Source of the DNA: an uncultured Acidipila sp.
Lineage (GTDB): Bacteria > Acidobacteriota > Terriglobia > Terriglobales > Acidobacteriaceae
DNA: 58,533 nt
Reading direction: 5' to 3'
Assembly (NCBI GenBank): GCA_937859835.1
Contig: CALMAN010000048.1
Span: 1 to 58,533 of the forward strand
A program made the translations under genes and the position numbers. Positions 27,491-38,559 of this stretch are shown piece by piece; position 1 is the stretch's first letter; every line of letters begins with the position of its first letter. The notes under the pieces are model-generated. The model was given only the letters and a program-made list of their open reading frames with translations. It had not been told where the DNA came from and made no database searches.

Positions 27491-30400
27491 CCTGGCCCCT
27501 TTCTTCCTGCCCGCCGGAGGTCGAGCCGGAGCGTGACCACGGTGCCCGGCTCACGCGCTCTGATGTCGAGCATCGCATGGATGCGGGCGGCCCGCTCCTG
27601 CATGCCCTGCAGCCCAAAGTGCCCGCGCTCCGAAATGGGCACGGCGCCCGGCTCAAAGCCCACGCCGTCATCCTGGACGCGCAGCAGCAGCGAGTCGGCG
27701 TCGTAGCTCAGCGCCACGGATACCAGGCTGGCCTTGGCATGCGCCAGCGCATTCGCAACGGCTTCCCCGGCGATGCGGAGGATTTCTTTCTCGAAAGAGC
27801 GCGCGAGCGGCCGGTAGCTGCCGTGCACCATGAACTTGACCGTGGTCGCGCTGTGGGCCGGCTGGCGAAGCTGGTGCGCAAGCAGCGCCGGGAGCGTCCC
27901 TGATTCGGTGCGGAGATCCCAGATGGACGACCGGGCTTCGTCGAGGCCCTCGCGGACCAGCGCCTTGGTCTGCCGCAGCTGCTCGGCCGCTGCTTCCGCC
28001 GAGCTCGCGAGCAGCCGCTCGGCCAGCTCGATCTGCACCGAGATGGCCACGTAGCCCTGCGCCAGCGTGTCATGAATTTCGCGCGCGATGCGGCCGCGCT
28101 CAGCCAACACCGCGCGGTACTGCGCCCTTACCGTGCGCACCCGCCAGCCGTAGACTGCGTAGCCGCTGCCGCCCAGCAGGAGCGCGAGCAGCCCGTAGAA
28201 CCACGCGGTCTGGTAGAAAAAAGGCGCGACCGTAAAGCCGGCCTCAGCCGGACGGAGACTCCAAACCCCGTCGTTGTTTGCGCTCATCACCAGGAACCTG
28301 TACCGGCCCGGCGGCACGTTTGTGTAGAAAGCGGTTCGGCGCGTCCCGGCATCGACCCAGGCCTTGTCAAAACCCTCAAGCAGGTAGCGGTAGCGCACCT
28401 TGGTGGGCGCGACAAAGCTTAGCCCCGCATACGCGATCGCGAAGCGCCCGCGCCCGGCCGGAACCTGGATCGCGGCGCCGCGGGCCACAGCCGGGCGGTC
28501 GTCGACCGAGACGGCTTCGATCACGGTAAGCGGCGGCACCGTGTTGCGCAGCTGTGCCGAAGGATGCACAATCGCTGCCCCATTGAGCGTGGCAAACCAG
28601 AGCGCCCCATCGTGCGCGCGCCAGGCTGCCGGATGGCCGCCGCCGCTTGCTTCACGGATGCGCATCCCGTCTGCTGTGCCATAGTGCTGCACCGCGAGCG
28701 GCCCGGGGCTGCCGGCTGCCTCCCTGCCGAGCGCGGCGATGCCCACCCGGTCAACGCCCGTCCGCGAGCTCAGCCACAGATTTCCGCCGCCGTCCTCCAG
28801 CATGCCGTAGATGGTCGCCGGCAGACCGGTCTTCGCCGGGGGAAAGGCGGTCCAGCGGTTCCCCCGCAGGCAGCTCAGGCCGGTGCCGTTGGTGCCCACC
28901 CAGAGCGCGCCCTGCGCGTCCTCAAGCAGTGCCGTCGTCGCGCTCGCGGAGCCGCCTGCCGCAACAAAACCATCCCCGGTCATCCGGCTCAGGCCGCCCA
29001 GCGTACCCACCCAGAGCTCGCCATCCTTGCGGCGCAGCATGGCTCCGATCAGGTCGCTCGGCAGCCCGTCCAGGGTCGAGTAGGAGCGGAAACCCCCACC
29101 CTGCCAGTGCGAAAGCCCATTGCGCGTCCCGATCCACAGCGAACCATCCCGGTCGGCGTACAGCGAGCGCACAAAATCGTCCGCCAGACCGTCCGCAGTC
29201 GTGAAAACGCGCGTTTCGCTGCCGCGCACGCGCACCAGCCCTTCCGGCGTGCCCACCCACAGGCTGCCTTCGGCTTCAGCCAGCGCCAGCACCACCCGGC
29301 TGGGCAGCTTCCCTGCAAACGGGGCGACCTCCCCGGCGCGCACGCGGTCCAGACCGCCGCCGCTGGTACCGAGCCATACCGTGCCCGCACCGTCCTCAAA
29401 GACGGCGCGAACCAGGCCCGCGCTGAGGCCGTCCGCGGTCCCAAGCGTGGAAAAGGCCTGCTGCCGCAGCACCGCCAGTCCGGCTGTTTCCGTGCCGAAC
29501 CACATGCTGCCTTCACGGTCCTCAAATGTGGTGAGCACGCCAGCGAGTGACGGCCTGCGCGCATTGGGCTCAACCTTGCTCCCGGTGACGCGAAACACAC
29601 TGTCTCCGGCCACCCACAGCGCTTGTTCGCGATCCAGAAACAGGCTGCCGATCCGCACGCCGGCAAGCTCGCGCACAGACCGGATGACGCCGCCCGCGAA
29701 CGACGCGAGCCCGTCGCTGGTGCCGATCCAGACCCGGCCGTCCGGCGCGGCGACGAGCCCCGTGACATCGCTCCCTGGCAGCCCGTCGCCGGGGCTGAAG
29801 CGCCTGCTGCCACCCGGCCCAACGACAGCAAGCCCGCTGGCGCCGCCCACCCACAAGCGGCCGTCCGGGGCTGGGGCGATGGCCTGGATGGCCCCTACCT
29901 CGGGCACGGTGAGTCGCCGTCCGGCTCCGGCCAGGCTTCGGAACGCCATGACGCCCCGCGACCCGGCCAGGGCAACCGTGCCGTCGGCGCTTTCCGCGGC
30001 GAAACTTGCCCCTTCGGCGAACCCCAGCTGCTCGGTACCCGCGATGGCTTTGAAGCGGCCTCCCTGGAGCAGCGCCGCGCCGCCCGGGGTTTCCGCGAGC
30101 AGCTCGCCCGCGCGGCTCGAGAAGAGCGACAGCACATCGGCCGACGGCAGCCCTTGCCCCGCGCCGTAGGCTGCGAACAGCTCCCCGCGCACGCACACCA
30201 GGCCCGCGGGCGTGCCGGCCCACAGCAGACCCGCGCTGTCGCGTATCAGGGTCTGGATCAGGTCGCTTTGCAGTGCCGGGGTGTTGGCGGTGTCGAAGAC
30301 CCGGAACTCTGTCCCGTCGAAGCGCACCAGGCCGCCTTCGGTCGCGATCCACAGAAACCCGTCCCCGGTTTGCACGATGCCATGTACGGTGTTCTGGGGC

Positions 30401-30645
30401 AGGCCGGCCTCGCTGCCCCAGATCTGTTCACCAAACTCTTGCAACGGCTTGCCGGCGTCCAGGGCCCAGAGCTGCGCGCCCCCAAGCCAGAGCTGCGCGC
30501 CCCCAAGCAGGAAAAGCAGCACGGCGCACGTCCAGAACGCGGCAGGGAGGCGCCGAGCCGCAGTTTGATTCCGGTTACGGCTGAGCGGGGCCGGCCAGCC
30601 TGTTCTCGTGGTTTCTGTCGCGATCACGGTGCACGTACTGTTCAC
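27487..30645 (-). CDS. Two-component sensor histidine kinase with Reg_prop beta-propeller and HATPase_c (LuxR-type partner)
   Basis: Repeated GLWxGTxxGL units (GAGTVWLGTSGGGLDRV, GSLWIGTRNGLSHW), Y_Y_Y-like VRYRYLLEGFDKAWVDAGTRRTAFYTNVPPGRYRF, ERGRIAREIHDTLAQGYVAISVQIE, HFGLQGMQERAARI. Overlaps the response regulator start. Confidence 0.95.
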   Translation of the reverse strand: MNSTCTVIATETTRTGWPAPLSRNRNQTAARRLPAAFWTCAVLLFLLGGAQLWLGGAQLWALDAGKPLQEFGEQIWGSEAGLPQNTVHGIVQTGDGFLWIATEGGLVRFDGTEFRVFDTANTPALQSDLIQTLIRDSAGLLWAGTPAGLVCVRGELFAAYGAGQGLPSADVLSLFSSRAGELLAETPGGAALLQGGRFKAIAGTEQLGFAEGASFAAESADGTVALAGSRGVMAFRSLAGAGRRLTVPEVGAIQAIAPAPDGRLWVGGASGLAVVGPGGSRRFSPGDGLPGSDVTGLVAAPDGRVWIGTSDGLASFAGGVIRSVRELAGVRIGSLFLDREQALWVAGDSVFRVTGSKVEPNARRPSLAGVLTTFEDREGSMWFGTETAGLAVLRQQAFSTLGTADGLSAGLVRAVFEDGAGTVWLGTSGGGLDRVRAGEVAPFAGKLPSRVVLALAEAEGSLWVGTPEGLVRVRGSETRVFTTADGLADDFVRSLYADRDGSLWIGTRNGLSHWQGGGFRSYSTLDGLPSDLIGAMLRRKDGELWVGTLGGLSRMTGDGFVAAGGSASATTALLEDAQGALWVGTNGTGLSCLRGNRWTAFPPAKTGLPATIYGMLEDGGGNLWLSSRTGVDRVGIAALGREAAGSPGPLAVQHYGTADGMRIREASGGGHPAAWRAHDGALWFATLNGAAIVHPSAQLRNTVPPLTVIEAVSVDDRPAVARGAAIQVPAGRGRFAIAYAGLSFVAPTKVRYRYLLEGFDKAWVDAGTRRTAFYTNVPPGRYRFLVMSANNDGVWSLRPAEAGFTVAPFFYQTAWFYGLLALLLGGSGYAVYGWRVRTVRAQYRAVLAERGRIAREIHDTLAQGYVAISVQIELAERLLASSAEAAAEQLRQTKALVREGLDEARSSIWDLRTESGTLPALLAHQLRQPAHSATTVKFMVHGSYRPLARSFEKEILRIAGEAVANALAHAKASLVSVALSYDADSLLLRVQDDGVGFEPGAVPISERGHFGLQGMQERAARIHAMLDIRAREPGTVVTLRLDLRRAGRKGPG
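30466..30507. repeat. Exact 21-bp tandem duplication inside the histidine kinase signal segment
   Basis: CCAGAGCTGCGCGCCCCCAAG at 30466-30486 and again at 30487-30507; encodes the LGGAQLW duplication. Confidence 0.9.
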
Positions 30646-30672
30646 GATAGACCTGCCGTCCCCGGACGCCTT

Positions 30673-30698
30673 CGCTCTCCACCCTGGGGTGGAGAGCG
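30673..30698. repeat. Long perfect palindrome/hairpin in a divergent promoter region (REP-like)
   Basis: CGCTCTCCACC-CTGG-GGTGGAGAGCG, 11-bp perfect arms; followed by a second small dyad ACCCA-GGGA-TGGGT. Confidence 0.8.
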
Positions 30699-30785
30699 GA
30701 TCGCACCCAGGGATGGGTTCTTGCCCAGCACGGCGGCCCGGGGTGGAAAGGGCTTGCCCGGCCTGTTGGGGCAGCGATAGGTTAA

Positions 30786-33089
30786 ATGGCGTCCCCTATG
30801 TTCATCGCGTCCATTCTGCGCAAGTGTGTGGTGTTCAGCTGCGTCCTGGGCGCGGCTGCATCGCTCACCTTTGTGGTGCGCGCAGGCACGGAGGCCGACA
30901 CCAAGGCCGTGGATCCGGTTGCTGCCCGGGACGCGTACTCGACCAAAATCGCCGAGCACTACCAGGCTTCTTTCGGGACCGACAAGCCCTTTCTTCCTTC
31001 CAACGCAAGCACGGATACCGGCCAGTTCATCCCGGCCAGCAGCTTCCTGACCGCCTCGTACTGCGGGCACTGCCACCAGGAGTCGCACGCCGAGTGGCGG
31101 GAGTCCGCGCATGCCAACTCCTTCCGCGCCCCCTGGTACACCAAGAACGTGGACCTGCTCCGGAACCAGAAGGGCGTCGAAGCGACCCGGCACTGCGAAG
31201 GCTGCCACAATCCGATCGCGCTGGTCAGCGGCGCGCTGACGCCGGGTGGGCCGACCAACTTCAGCAAAGAGCGGCCCTTTGACAATGACGGCGTCACCTG
31301 CACGGTCTGCCACTCCATCCAGAAGGTGACCACGCGCGGCACCGGCAGCTATGTGATGGGCGTGCCCGCGGTGCTGGTCGACAAGCAGGGCCAGCCGATT
31401 ACACGGCCGGTAAGCGACGCCGAAATCCTCGCCAACCTCGACCGGCACAGCGCGGCCGTGATGAAGACCTTCTACAAAACACCCGAGTTTTGCTCCTCCT
31501 GCCACAAGGCCGCGCTGCCGAAGCAGCTCAACGATTACAAGTGGCTGCGCGCTTTTTCGGTGTATGACGAGTGGCAGAACTCGTCGTTCGCCAAGCAGTC
31601 GCCTTTGCCCTTCTACAAGAAGGATGCGGTTTCGACCTGCCAAACCTGCCACATGATGCGCGAGCCGCTGGTCACGCGCGACTCAGGCGCAAAGGGCGGC
31701 ATGCTGGCTTCCCATCGCTGGCTGGGTGCCAACACTCTGCTCCCCAAGGTGTACGGCTATGACGAGCAGGCCCGGCGCACGGTCGAGTTTCTGCGCAACG
31801 GGGTGTTCAACGTCGACATCTTCGCGCTGGAGCACACCGATGCGAGCGGCGCGCGCGTGGGCGATCTGATCGCCCCCCTGGGCACGCAAAGCTTTACGAT
31901 CACGCCCGGCGAGCTGCTGACCACTTCCGTGGTGATCCAGAACAAGGGCATCGCGCACAGCCACGTACCCGAGCAGCGCGACATGTACGAAAGCTGGGTT
32001 GTGTTCACCATGAAGGATGCCGCCGGGCACACCGTGAGCCAGAGTGGACAGCTCAAGCCGGACGGCGAACTGGATGAACGCGCGCACAGCTTTACCAATC
32101 GGCTGATCAACAAGGACGGCGGGCTGAACAACCTCCACCAGGTTTGGAACAACCGCGTCGTGGCGTACAACAACACCATCCAGGCCGGGCGCTCGCAGGT
32201 GGTGCGCTACCAGATGCGCGTACCCGCGGACGCAACTGGGCCACTCACCTTGACCGCGTCCATTGAATACCGCCGCTTCGACCAGCACTTCATTGACTTC
32301 GGCATGGGCAAGCACTACGACATGCCGGTGGTTGAAATGGCCACGGCCTCGCGCACCCTCAACGTGGGCGCGAACCACCCTGATCAAGCGCCGGTCCCGG
32401 TGGTTGCGAAGATGGCTCCGGCGCCCACGCCGCCGCCCGTGCCGCTGTGGATGCGCTGGAACAACTACGGCATCGGGCTGCTTGACGGCCAGCAGTACGC
32501 GGCCGCGGTTGCAGCCTTTGAGCAGGTCATCCAGCTGCGGCCGGACTACCCCGACGCGTACACGAACGCGGGCCTGGTTGAGATTCTGTGGGAAAAGTAC
32601 GAGGAAGCGCGCCCCCACCTCGAAAAGTCTCTGGCGCTTGCGCCCGACAACGCCCGCGCGCTCTACTACCTGGCGCTGGTCGAGCGCAATGAAGGCAATC
32701 TGGACGCGGCCATCGCCGACTTCCAAAAGGTGGTGGGGCAGTATCCGCTCGGGCGCGATGCGCATCGCGAGCTTGGCTTTTCCTACTACCAGGAGCACAA
32801 GTACGAACTGGCGCGCGCCGAGTATGAGAAGGTCCAGTCCATTGACCCCGATGACCTGGCCGCACACTACAACCTGGCGCTTGTGTATCGCCGGCTGGGG
32901 ATGAAGGAGCAGGCCGCGGTAGAGGCTGCCTCCTTTGCCGACCAGAAAGACGACCCCAGCGCCAGTACGTTTGCGCTTGAGTTCCTGCGCAAGCACACCG
33001 AGATCTCAGCCGAAAGCGTGCCCTGGCACGCCCATGTGCTCAACGAAGAGCCTCCCGCCGCGCATGTGGCTCCCGGCGGCTCGCAGTAG
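30786..33089 (+). CDS. Multiheme c-type cytochrome fused to C-terminal TPR repeats
   Basis: Five CXXCH motifs (CGHCH, CEGCH, CTVCH, CSSCH, CQTCH), then TPR-like repeats (PLWMRWNNYGIGLLDGQQYAAAVAAFEQVIQLRPDYPDAYTNAGLVEI...). Confidence 0.93.
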   Translation: MASPMFIASILRKCVVFSCVLGAAASLTFVVRAGTEADTKAVDPVAARDAYSTKIAEHYQASFGTDKPFLPSNASTDTGQFIPASSFLTASYCGHCHQESHAEWRESAHANSFRAPWYTKNVDLLRNQKGVEATRHCEGCHNPIALVSGALTPGGPTNFSKERPFDNDGVTCTVCHSIQKVTTRGTGSYVMGVPAVLVDKQGQPITRPVSDAEILANLDRHSAAVMKTFYKTPEFCSSCHKAALPKQLNDYKWLRAFSVYDEWQNSSFAKQSPLPFYKKDAVSTCQTCHMMREPLVTRDSGAKGGMLASHRWLGANTLLPKVYGYDEQARRTVEFLRNGVFNVDIFALEHTDASGARVGDLIAPLGTQSFTITPGELLTTSVVIQNKGIAHSHVPEQRDMYESWVVFTMKDAAGHTVSQSGQLKPDGELDERAHSFTNRLINKDGGLNNLHQVWNNRVVAYNNTIQAGRSQVVRYQMRVPADATGPLTLTASIEYRRFDQHFIDFGMGKHYDMPVVEMATASRTLNVGANHPDQAPVPVVAKMAPAPTPPPVPLWMRWNNYGIGLLDGQQYAAAVAAFEQVIQLRPDYPDAYTNAGLVEILWEKYEEARPHLEKSLALAPDNARALYYLALVERNEGNLDAAIADFQKVVGQYPLGRDAHRELGFSYYQEHKYELARAEYEKVQSIDPDDLAAHYNLALVYRRLGMKEQAAVEAASFADQKDDPSASTFALEFLRKHTEISAESVPWHAHVLNEEPPAAHVAPGGSQ

Positions 33090-33251
33090 CTGAGCCCAGG
33101 CAGAGCAAGCTGCTTCCGCTCCGCTCCAAGTGGCGGCGGCAATTTCACTCCCCTTTCATGAGAGCTGGTTATAAGCCATGGTGCGGGCGCGCGAGTGCCC
33201 CCGCGCGGTTCCCCAAAACAGAACAGGCAGGCTCACGCAATCAACAAAGGG

Positions 33252-35261
33252 ATGGCTTTCATGAACATTCAATATTGGAGTAAGCGGTGCGCTTCGTTGG
33301 CGATGCTGGCCATGCTGCATCCCGGCTTTGCCCATGCGCAACAAGCGGCAAGCGCCGCGAAGCCGGCATTGACCATCGCTCCAAAGTCGAGCGATTTGGT
33401 CCAGCACTATGTCCTCAGCCCTCTTGCGGAAGCGCCGCTGACCGAGGCGCAAAAGCTTGCGCTGCTGCAGAAAAACATCAAGTACGTGTTTGTTCTTTTT
33501 CAGGAGAACCGCTCTTTCGACTTTTACTTCGGCACCTATCCGGGCGCGAACGGCTTGTACTCGCAGCCTGCCTCGGAAACACCCGGTCTCACGCAGCCCA
33601 TCGTCAACACAGACGGCACGGTCGGCACGATCTCGGCATTCCGCATCCCGCTTAGCGTGACCGATGCGAACGGCAACACGGTGCCGATCTACCCGGCCGA
33701 CACCGACTCGGTCAATCACTCGCACGCCGCGTACGAGACAAAGATCGACGTCAAGGGCGGCGTAACCAGGAACGACGGCTATGCGATCACGGAAGAAGGC
33801 ATCACGCTGAACAATGGCGTGCCTTCCAAGGTGCCGACGCTTGCGCAAAAGCAGATGGGCGAGCTGGTCATGGGCCACGTGGATTGCAACACGGCGCCCA
33901 TCCTGTGGAACTATGCCGATCGCTTTACCCTCTTCGACGACTTCCACCAGACTGTTCTTTCCGCATCGACTCCCAACGCGCTCGCGATGATCGCGGGCCA
34001 GTCCGGCGAAACGCAGTGGGTGAAGCATCCGACCGAGGCCACAACCTCGCTCAGCTCGAACGGCGTGCCCGTCATCAGCGACGGCGATCCGTTCTGGGGC
34101 TCGCAGCTCGATACCACTCCGGTTGCTACCAAGCAGCCGGCCAACCCGCCCAGCGCTTCGCCCGAGATCAATCTGACGTTCGCGACCCTGCCGCTTTCCT
34201 TCATGGGCTCCGCGATCCAGACCACGGTTCAGACCGATACACAACCGGCTGCCGATCTGACCGACGTTGAGAAGGACATCACGGAGATCGCCGGCAACGG
34301 GGTCAAGCCCACCAACTGGGGCTGGTACGAGCAGGGCTACGACCACGAATTCAACGATCCGGGCGCAACGGCCACCCATGCCGACTTCATCGCGCACCAC
34401 GACGCGCCGCAGTACTTCGGGTACATCTCCAACAACCCCGCGGTGAGCTCGCACCTTCACGGGCTTTCGGACTTTGCCGAAGACGTTGCAAACAAGCAGC
34501 TCCCGGCGGCCGGGGGCGTGTTCTATGTCCGTGGCGGCTACAACAACCTCCAGGGACTCAGCCCGGTTGATCCGAATCCGAAGCTCGCGACCGTGTTCAA
34601 CGGCAACGACGATCACCCGGGCTACTCGGATGTACAGATTTCTTCGGCTTTGCTGGCCGATGAGATCAACCTCATCACCACCAGCCCGTACTGGCCGCAA
34701 AGCGCCATCATCATCACCTATGACGAAACCGATGGCCTGTATGATCACGCTCCGGAGATCATCCGGAATTACGACCCGGAAGGGTATCCGTTGGACCAGG
34801 GTCCGCGTATCCCGACCATCGTGATCTCGCCCTACAGCGTGACGCACGCCATTGCGCATGAAGCGACAGAGCACAGCTCGATCATCAAGTTTATCGACCT
34901 GCTCTTTGGGCTTGAGCCGCTGGCCAACCTGCCCGACGAGAAGCAGGCGAAAGCAGACGGCTTGCTGATGTTCGGCCAGGCCTACCTGGGACCGGCAGAC
35001 GCCGGGGTGGCGGGCGTCGGCAACCTGTTCACGGCCTTTGACAACAACCGCCTGACAGGTGCCGCGGCGCCGCTGCCGGCTGCCTACGCGCAAATCCCGG
35101 AAAACCTGGTCAACACCTTTCCGCAGGCGGGCAACAATGGCTGCCAGGCACTTGGCATCACGCCCACCGACGCCGGGCTGCCGAACAACGTCCCCGCCGA
35201 CTTCAACCCACGCCCCAGCTCCACACCGGGCGTTCCCACCTCTGGCACCTGGACCCCCTAG
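33252..35261 (+). CDS. Phosphoesterase family protein (acid phosphatase / phospholipase C-like, PF04185 type)
   Basis: Signal peptide; KYVFVLFQENRSFDFYFGTYPGANGLYSQ...NHSHAAYETKIDVKGG...FDDFHQTVLSASTPNALAMIAGQSGET...YDETDGLYDHAPE...GPRIPTIVISPYS. Confidence 0.93.
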   Translation: MAFMNIQYWSKRCASLAMLAMLHPGFAHAQQAASAAKPALTIAPKSSDLVQHYVLSPLAEAPLTEAQKLALLQKNIKYVFVLFQENRSFDFYFGTYPGANGLYSQPASETPGLTQPIVNTDGTVGTISAFRIPLSVTDANGNTVPIYPADTDSVNHSHAAYETKIDVKGGVTRNDGYAITEEGITLNNGVPSKVPTLAQKQMGELVMGHVDCNTAPILWNYADRFTLFDDFHQTVLSASTPNALAMIAGQSGETQWVKHPTEATTSLSSNGVPVISDGDPFWGSQLDTTPVATKQPANPPSASPEINLTFATLPLSFMGSAIQTTVQTDTQPAADLTDVEKDITEIAGNGVKPTNWGWYEQGYDHEFNDPGATATHADFIAHHDAPQYFGYISNNPAVSSHLHGLSDFAEDVANKQLPAAGGVFYVRGGYNNLQGLSPVDPNPKLATVFNGNDDHPGYSDVQISSALLADEINLITTSPYWPQSAIIITYDETDGLYDHAPEIIRNYDPEGYPLDQGPRIPTIVISPYSVTHAIAHEATEHSSIIKFIDLLFGLEPLANLPDEKQAKADGLLMFGQAYLGPADAGVAGVGNLFTAFDNNRLTGAAAPLPAAYAQIPENLVNTFPQAGNNGCQALGITPTDAGLPNNVPADFNPRPSSTPGVPTSGTWTP

Positions 35262-35292
35262 CACCCCTCGCGTGAGGAGCACAACGTCAACC

Positions 35293-35322
35293 GGGGACCA
35301 GAACAACTGGTCCCCTCTTCTT
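35293..35322 (+). terminator. Intrinsic terminator-like hairpin
   Basis: GGGGACCAG-AACAA-CTGGTCCCC (35293-35315) followed by TCTTCTT, between the phosphoesterase and binding-protein genes. Confidence 0.7.
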
Positions 35323-35333
35323 GCGGAGAGCCT

Positions 35334-36365
35334 TTGCGTCCTTCCTTGCTTGCTCGGTACAGCCTGACAGCCTCGCTGGGGCTCCTTTCGGCACTCTGCG
35401 CCAATGCGGGTCCGGTTCTGGACAGGGTGCACGTGGCCCACGCACTTTCCTGCGGGGTCATCAAGGAAGAGGAGGATTATTCCCGCGCCACCGATCACGG
35501 CAACCGCGCTGCCTTTGACCTGGACATGTGCAAGGCCGTTGCGGTCGCGACCCTGGGGGTTGGCGCTCACTTCACCATCAAGGTTTTCCCGGACGAGCCC
35601 GCGGGCGTGCAGGCGCTCAAGCAGGGCCAGATCGACCTGCTGCCGACAGCCAGCCCGACGGTGATCCACTCGACCGCCGGCCTCGGGTTTGCGCCCATCA
35701 CCTTTCACGACGGAGAAAGCCTGCTGGTTCCGAACAGCGCGGCGATCCACTCCCCGGCCGAGCTTGCCGGCAAGAAGATCTGCTTTGTCATCACCAGCGC
35801 GAGTGAAACAGGCCTGCGTACCTTTGCCGCCCGGGAGCACCTCAGCTACATCTGGTACCCGTTTTCAGAAGTGGGCGAGATGGAAGCCGCCTTTTTCACC
35901 GGCAACTGCGCGGCGATCGCGGGGGATGTGTCGCAGCTGGCAAACACCCGCGCCATCAATCGCGCGCGCGCAGGTGAGTTCACCATCCTGCCGGGGCAAT
36001 TCCGCGCCGATCCGCTTGCACCCGCCTACATGGTGGGAGACGCCCAGTTTGCGGCCATCGTGCACTGGACGGTGGAAGCACTGATCGAAGCCGAAGCGCT
36101 CGGCGTCACGCAGGGCAACGTCGGCGCCATGGCGAAGAGCGAGGACCCGGAGATCCAGGAGCTGCTGGGACGGCCGCTCGGCACCGGCAAGCTGCTGGGG
36201 GTAGACACACGCTGGGCAGCGAACGTGATCCAGGCGACCGGCAACTATGGCGAGATGTTTGAGCGGGATCTGGGCGCGGGATCGCCGCTGCGCATCGACC
36301 GCGGCGCCGACCGGCTGTGGACGCAGGGTGGGGCGCAGTACAGCATCCCGCTCAACCAGAACTAG
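35334..36365 (+). CDS. Amino-acid ABC transporter substrate-binding protein (AapJ-like), orphan
   Basis: Signal peptide; HALSCGVIKEEEDYSRATDHGNRAAFDLDMCKAVAVATLGVGAHFTIKVFP...FCFVITSASETGLRTFAAREHLSYIWYPFSEVGEMEAAFFTGNCAAIAGDVSQLANTR; LLGVDTRWAANVIQATGNYGEMFERDLG. Confidence 0.9.
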   Translation: MRPSLLARYSLTASLGLLSALCANAGPVLDRVHVAHALSCGVIKEEEDYSRATDHGNRAAFDLDMCKAVAVATLGVGAHFTIKVFPDEPAGVQALKQGQIDLLPTASPTVIHSTAGLGFAPITFHDGESLLVPNSAAIHSPAELAGKKICFVITSASETGLRTFAAREHLSYIWYPFSEVGEMEAAFFTGNCAAIAGDVSQLANTRAINRARAGEFTILPGQFRADPLAPAYMVGDAQFAAIVHWTVEALIEAEALGVTQGNVGAMAKSEDPEIQELLGRPLGTGKLLGVDTRWAANVIQATGNYGEMFERDLGAGSPLRIDRGADRLWTQGGAQYSIPLNQN

Positions 36366-36400
36366 GCGCACGCGGGCTCGCGGGCTGCGCTTTGCGCCTG

Positions 36401-36454
36401 CGTGTCGGAGCGCGTGTAGGAGCGCGTGTAGGAGCGCGTGTAAGAGCGCTTTGA
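36401..36454. repeat. 12-bp tandem array, unit GGAGCGCGTGTA (three exact copies plus degenerate flanks)
   Basis: 36407-36418, 36419-36430 and 36431-36442 (terminal TA retained), then AGAGCGCTTTGA. Confidence 0.88.
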
Positions 36455-36530
36455 AGAGCAGGTGTGGGCGCGGTTATGGAAACGGCTGCCATCCTTGCTG
36501 CCTGGACTTGGGCGCAAGCCGCCTGCGGCG

Positions 36531-36905
36531 TCAGATACGCTCGGCGGCCCGCAGCGCCCCGATCTCCTCATCGGTAAACACGCGGGACCGGATGTGGAAA
36601 CGCACTCCCTCGGGCCCTTCCAGCGAGAACATGCCTCCGCGGCCAGCGACAACATCCAGGATGAGCTGGGTGTGCTTCCAGTACGCGAACTGGCTGCGGC
36701 TCATGTAAAACGGCGTGCCGGCAACGGTGCCGACCAGCACGTCCTGGTCGCCGACCAGGAACTCGCCCCGCGGGTAACACATCGGCGAGCTGCCGTCGCA
36801 GCAGCCGCCGGACTGATGGAACATGAGCTCTCCGTACCGCGCGGAAAGCCTGTCGATCAGCCCCGCGGCGGCTTCGGTACACAGCACCTGCTCGGGGACG
36901 CTCAT
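36531..36905 (-). CDS. DUF779 domain protein
   Basis: GELMFHQSGGCCDGSSPMCYPRGEFLVGDQDVLVGTVAGTPFYMSRSQFAYWKHTQLILDVVAGRGGMFSLEGPEGVRFHIRSRVF. Confidence 0.92.
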   Translation of the reverse strand: MSVPEQVLCTEAAAGLIDRLSARYGELMFHQSGGCCDGSSPMCYPRGEFLVGDQDVLVGTVAGTPFYMSRSQFAYWKHTQLILDVVAGRGGMFSLEGPEGVRFHIRSRVFTDEEIGALRAAERI

Positions 36906-36954
36906 GGCCGGGTTCCAACCTCCTCAATGGCGGCGTGGGTTCTTTCTCCCCGGT

Positions 36955-36990
36955 CAGCTTTTGATTCAGCCTCCGGGTCAGCTTCCGGGG
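36955..36990. repeat. 12-bp degenerate tandem array (CAGCTTTTGATT/CAGCCTCCGGGT/CAGCTTCCGGGG)
   Basis: Three 12-bp units in the DUF779-ALDH intergenic region. Confidence 0.65.
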
Positions 36991-37029
36991 CTGCCGCGCG
37001 GAAGAAGCGGCGACCTCGTGCCCAGCGCC

Positions 37030-38559
<1,530 letters not shown>

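Noticed and set aside
29120-30780. Long plus-strand ORFs (349 and 385 aa) opposite the histidine kinase
   Set aside because: Opposite a repetitive beta-propeller; the repeat periodicity generates open antisense frames. No independent coding evidence.
33156-35840. 894-aa minus-strand ORF antisense to the phosphoesterase and binding protein
   Set aside because: Its translation is low-complexity (R/V/G/H-rich) with no domain signatures, while the plus strand encodes two clearly recognisable exported proteins. Long antisense frames are expected at high GC3.
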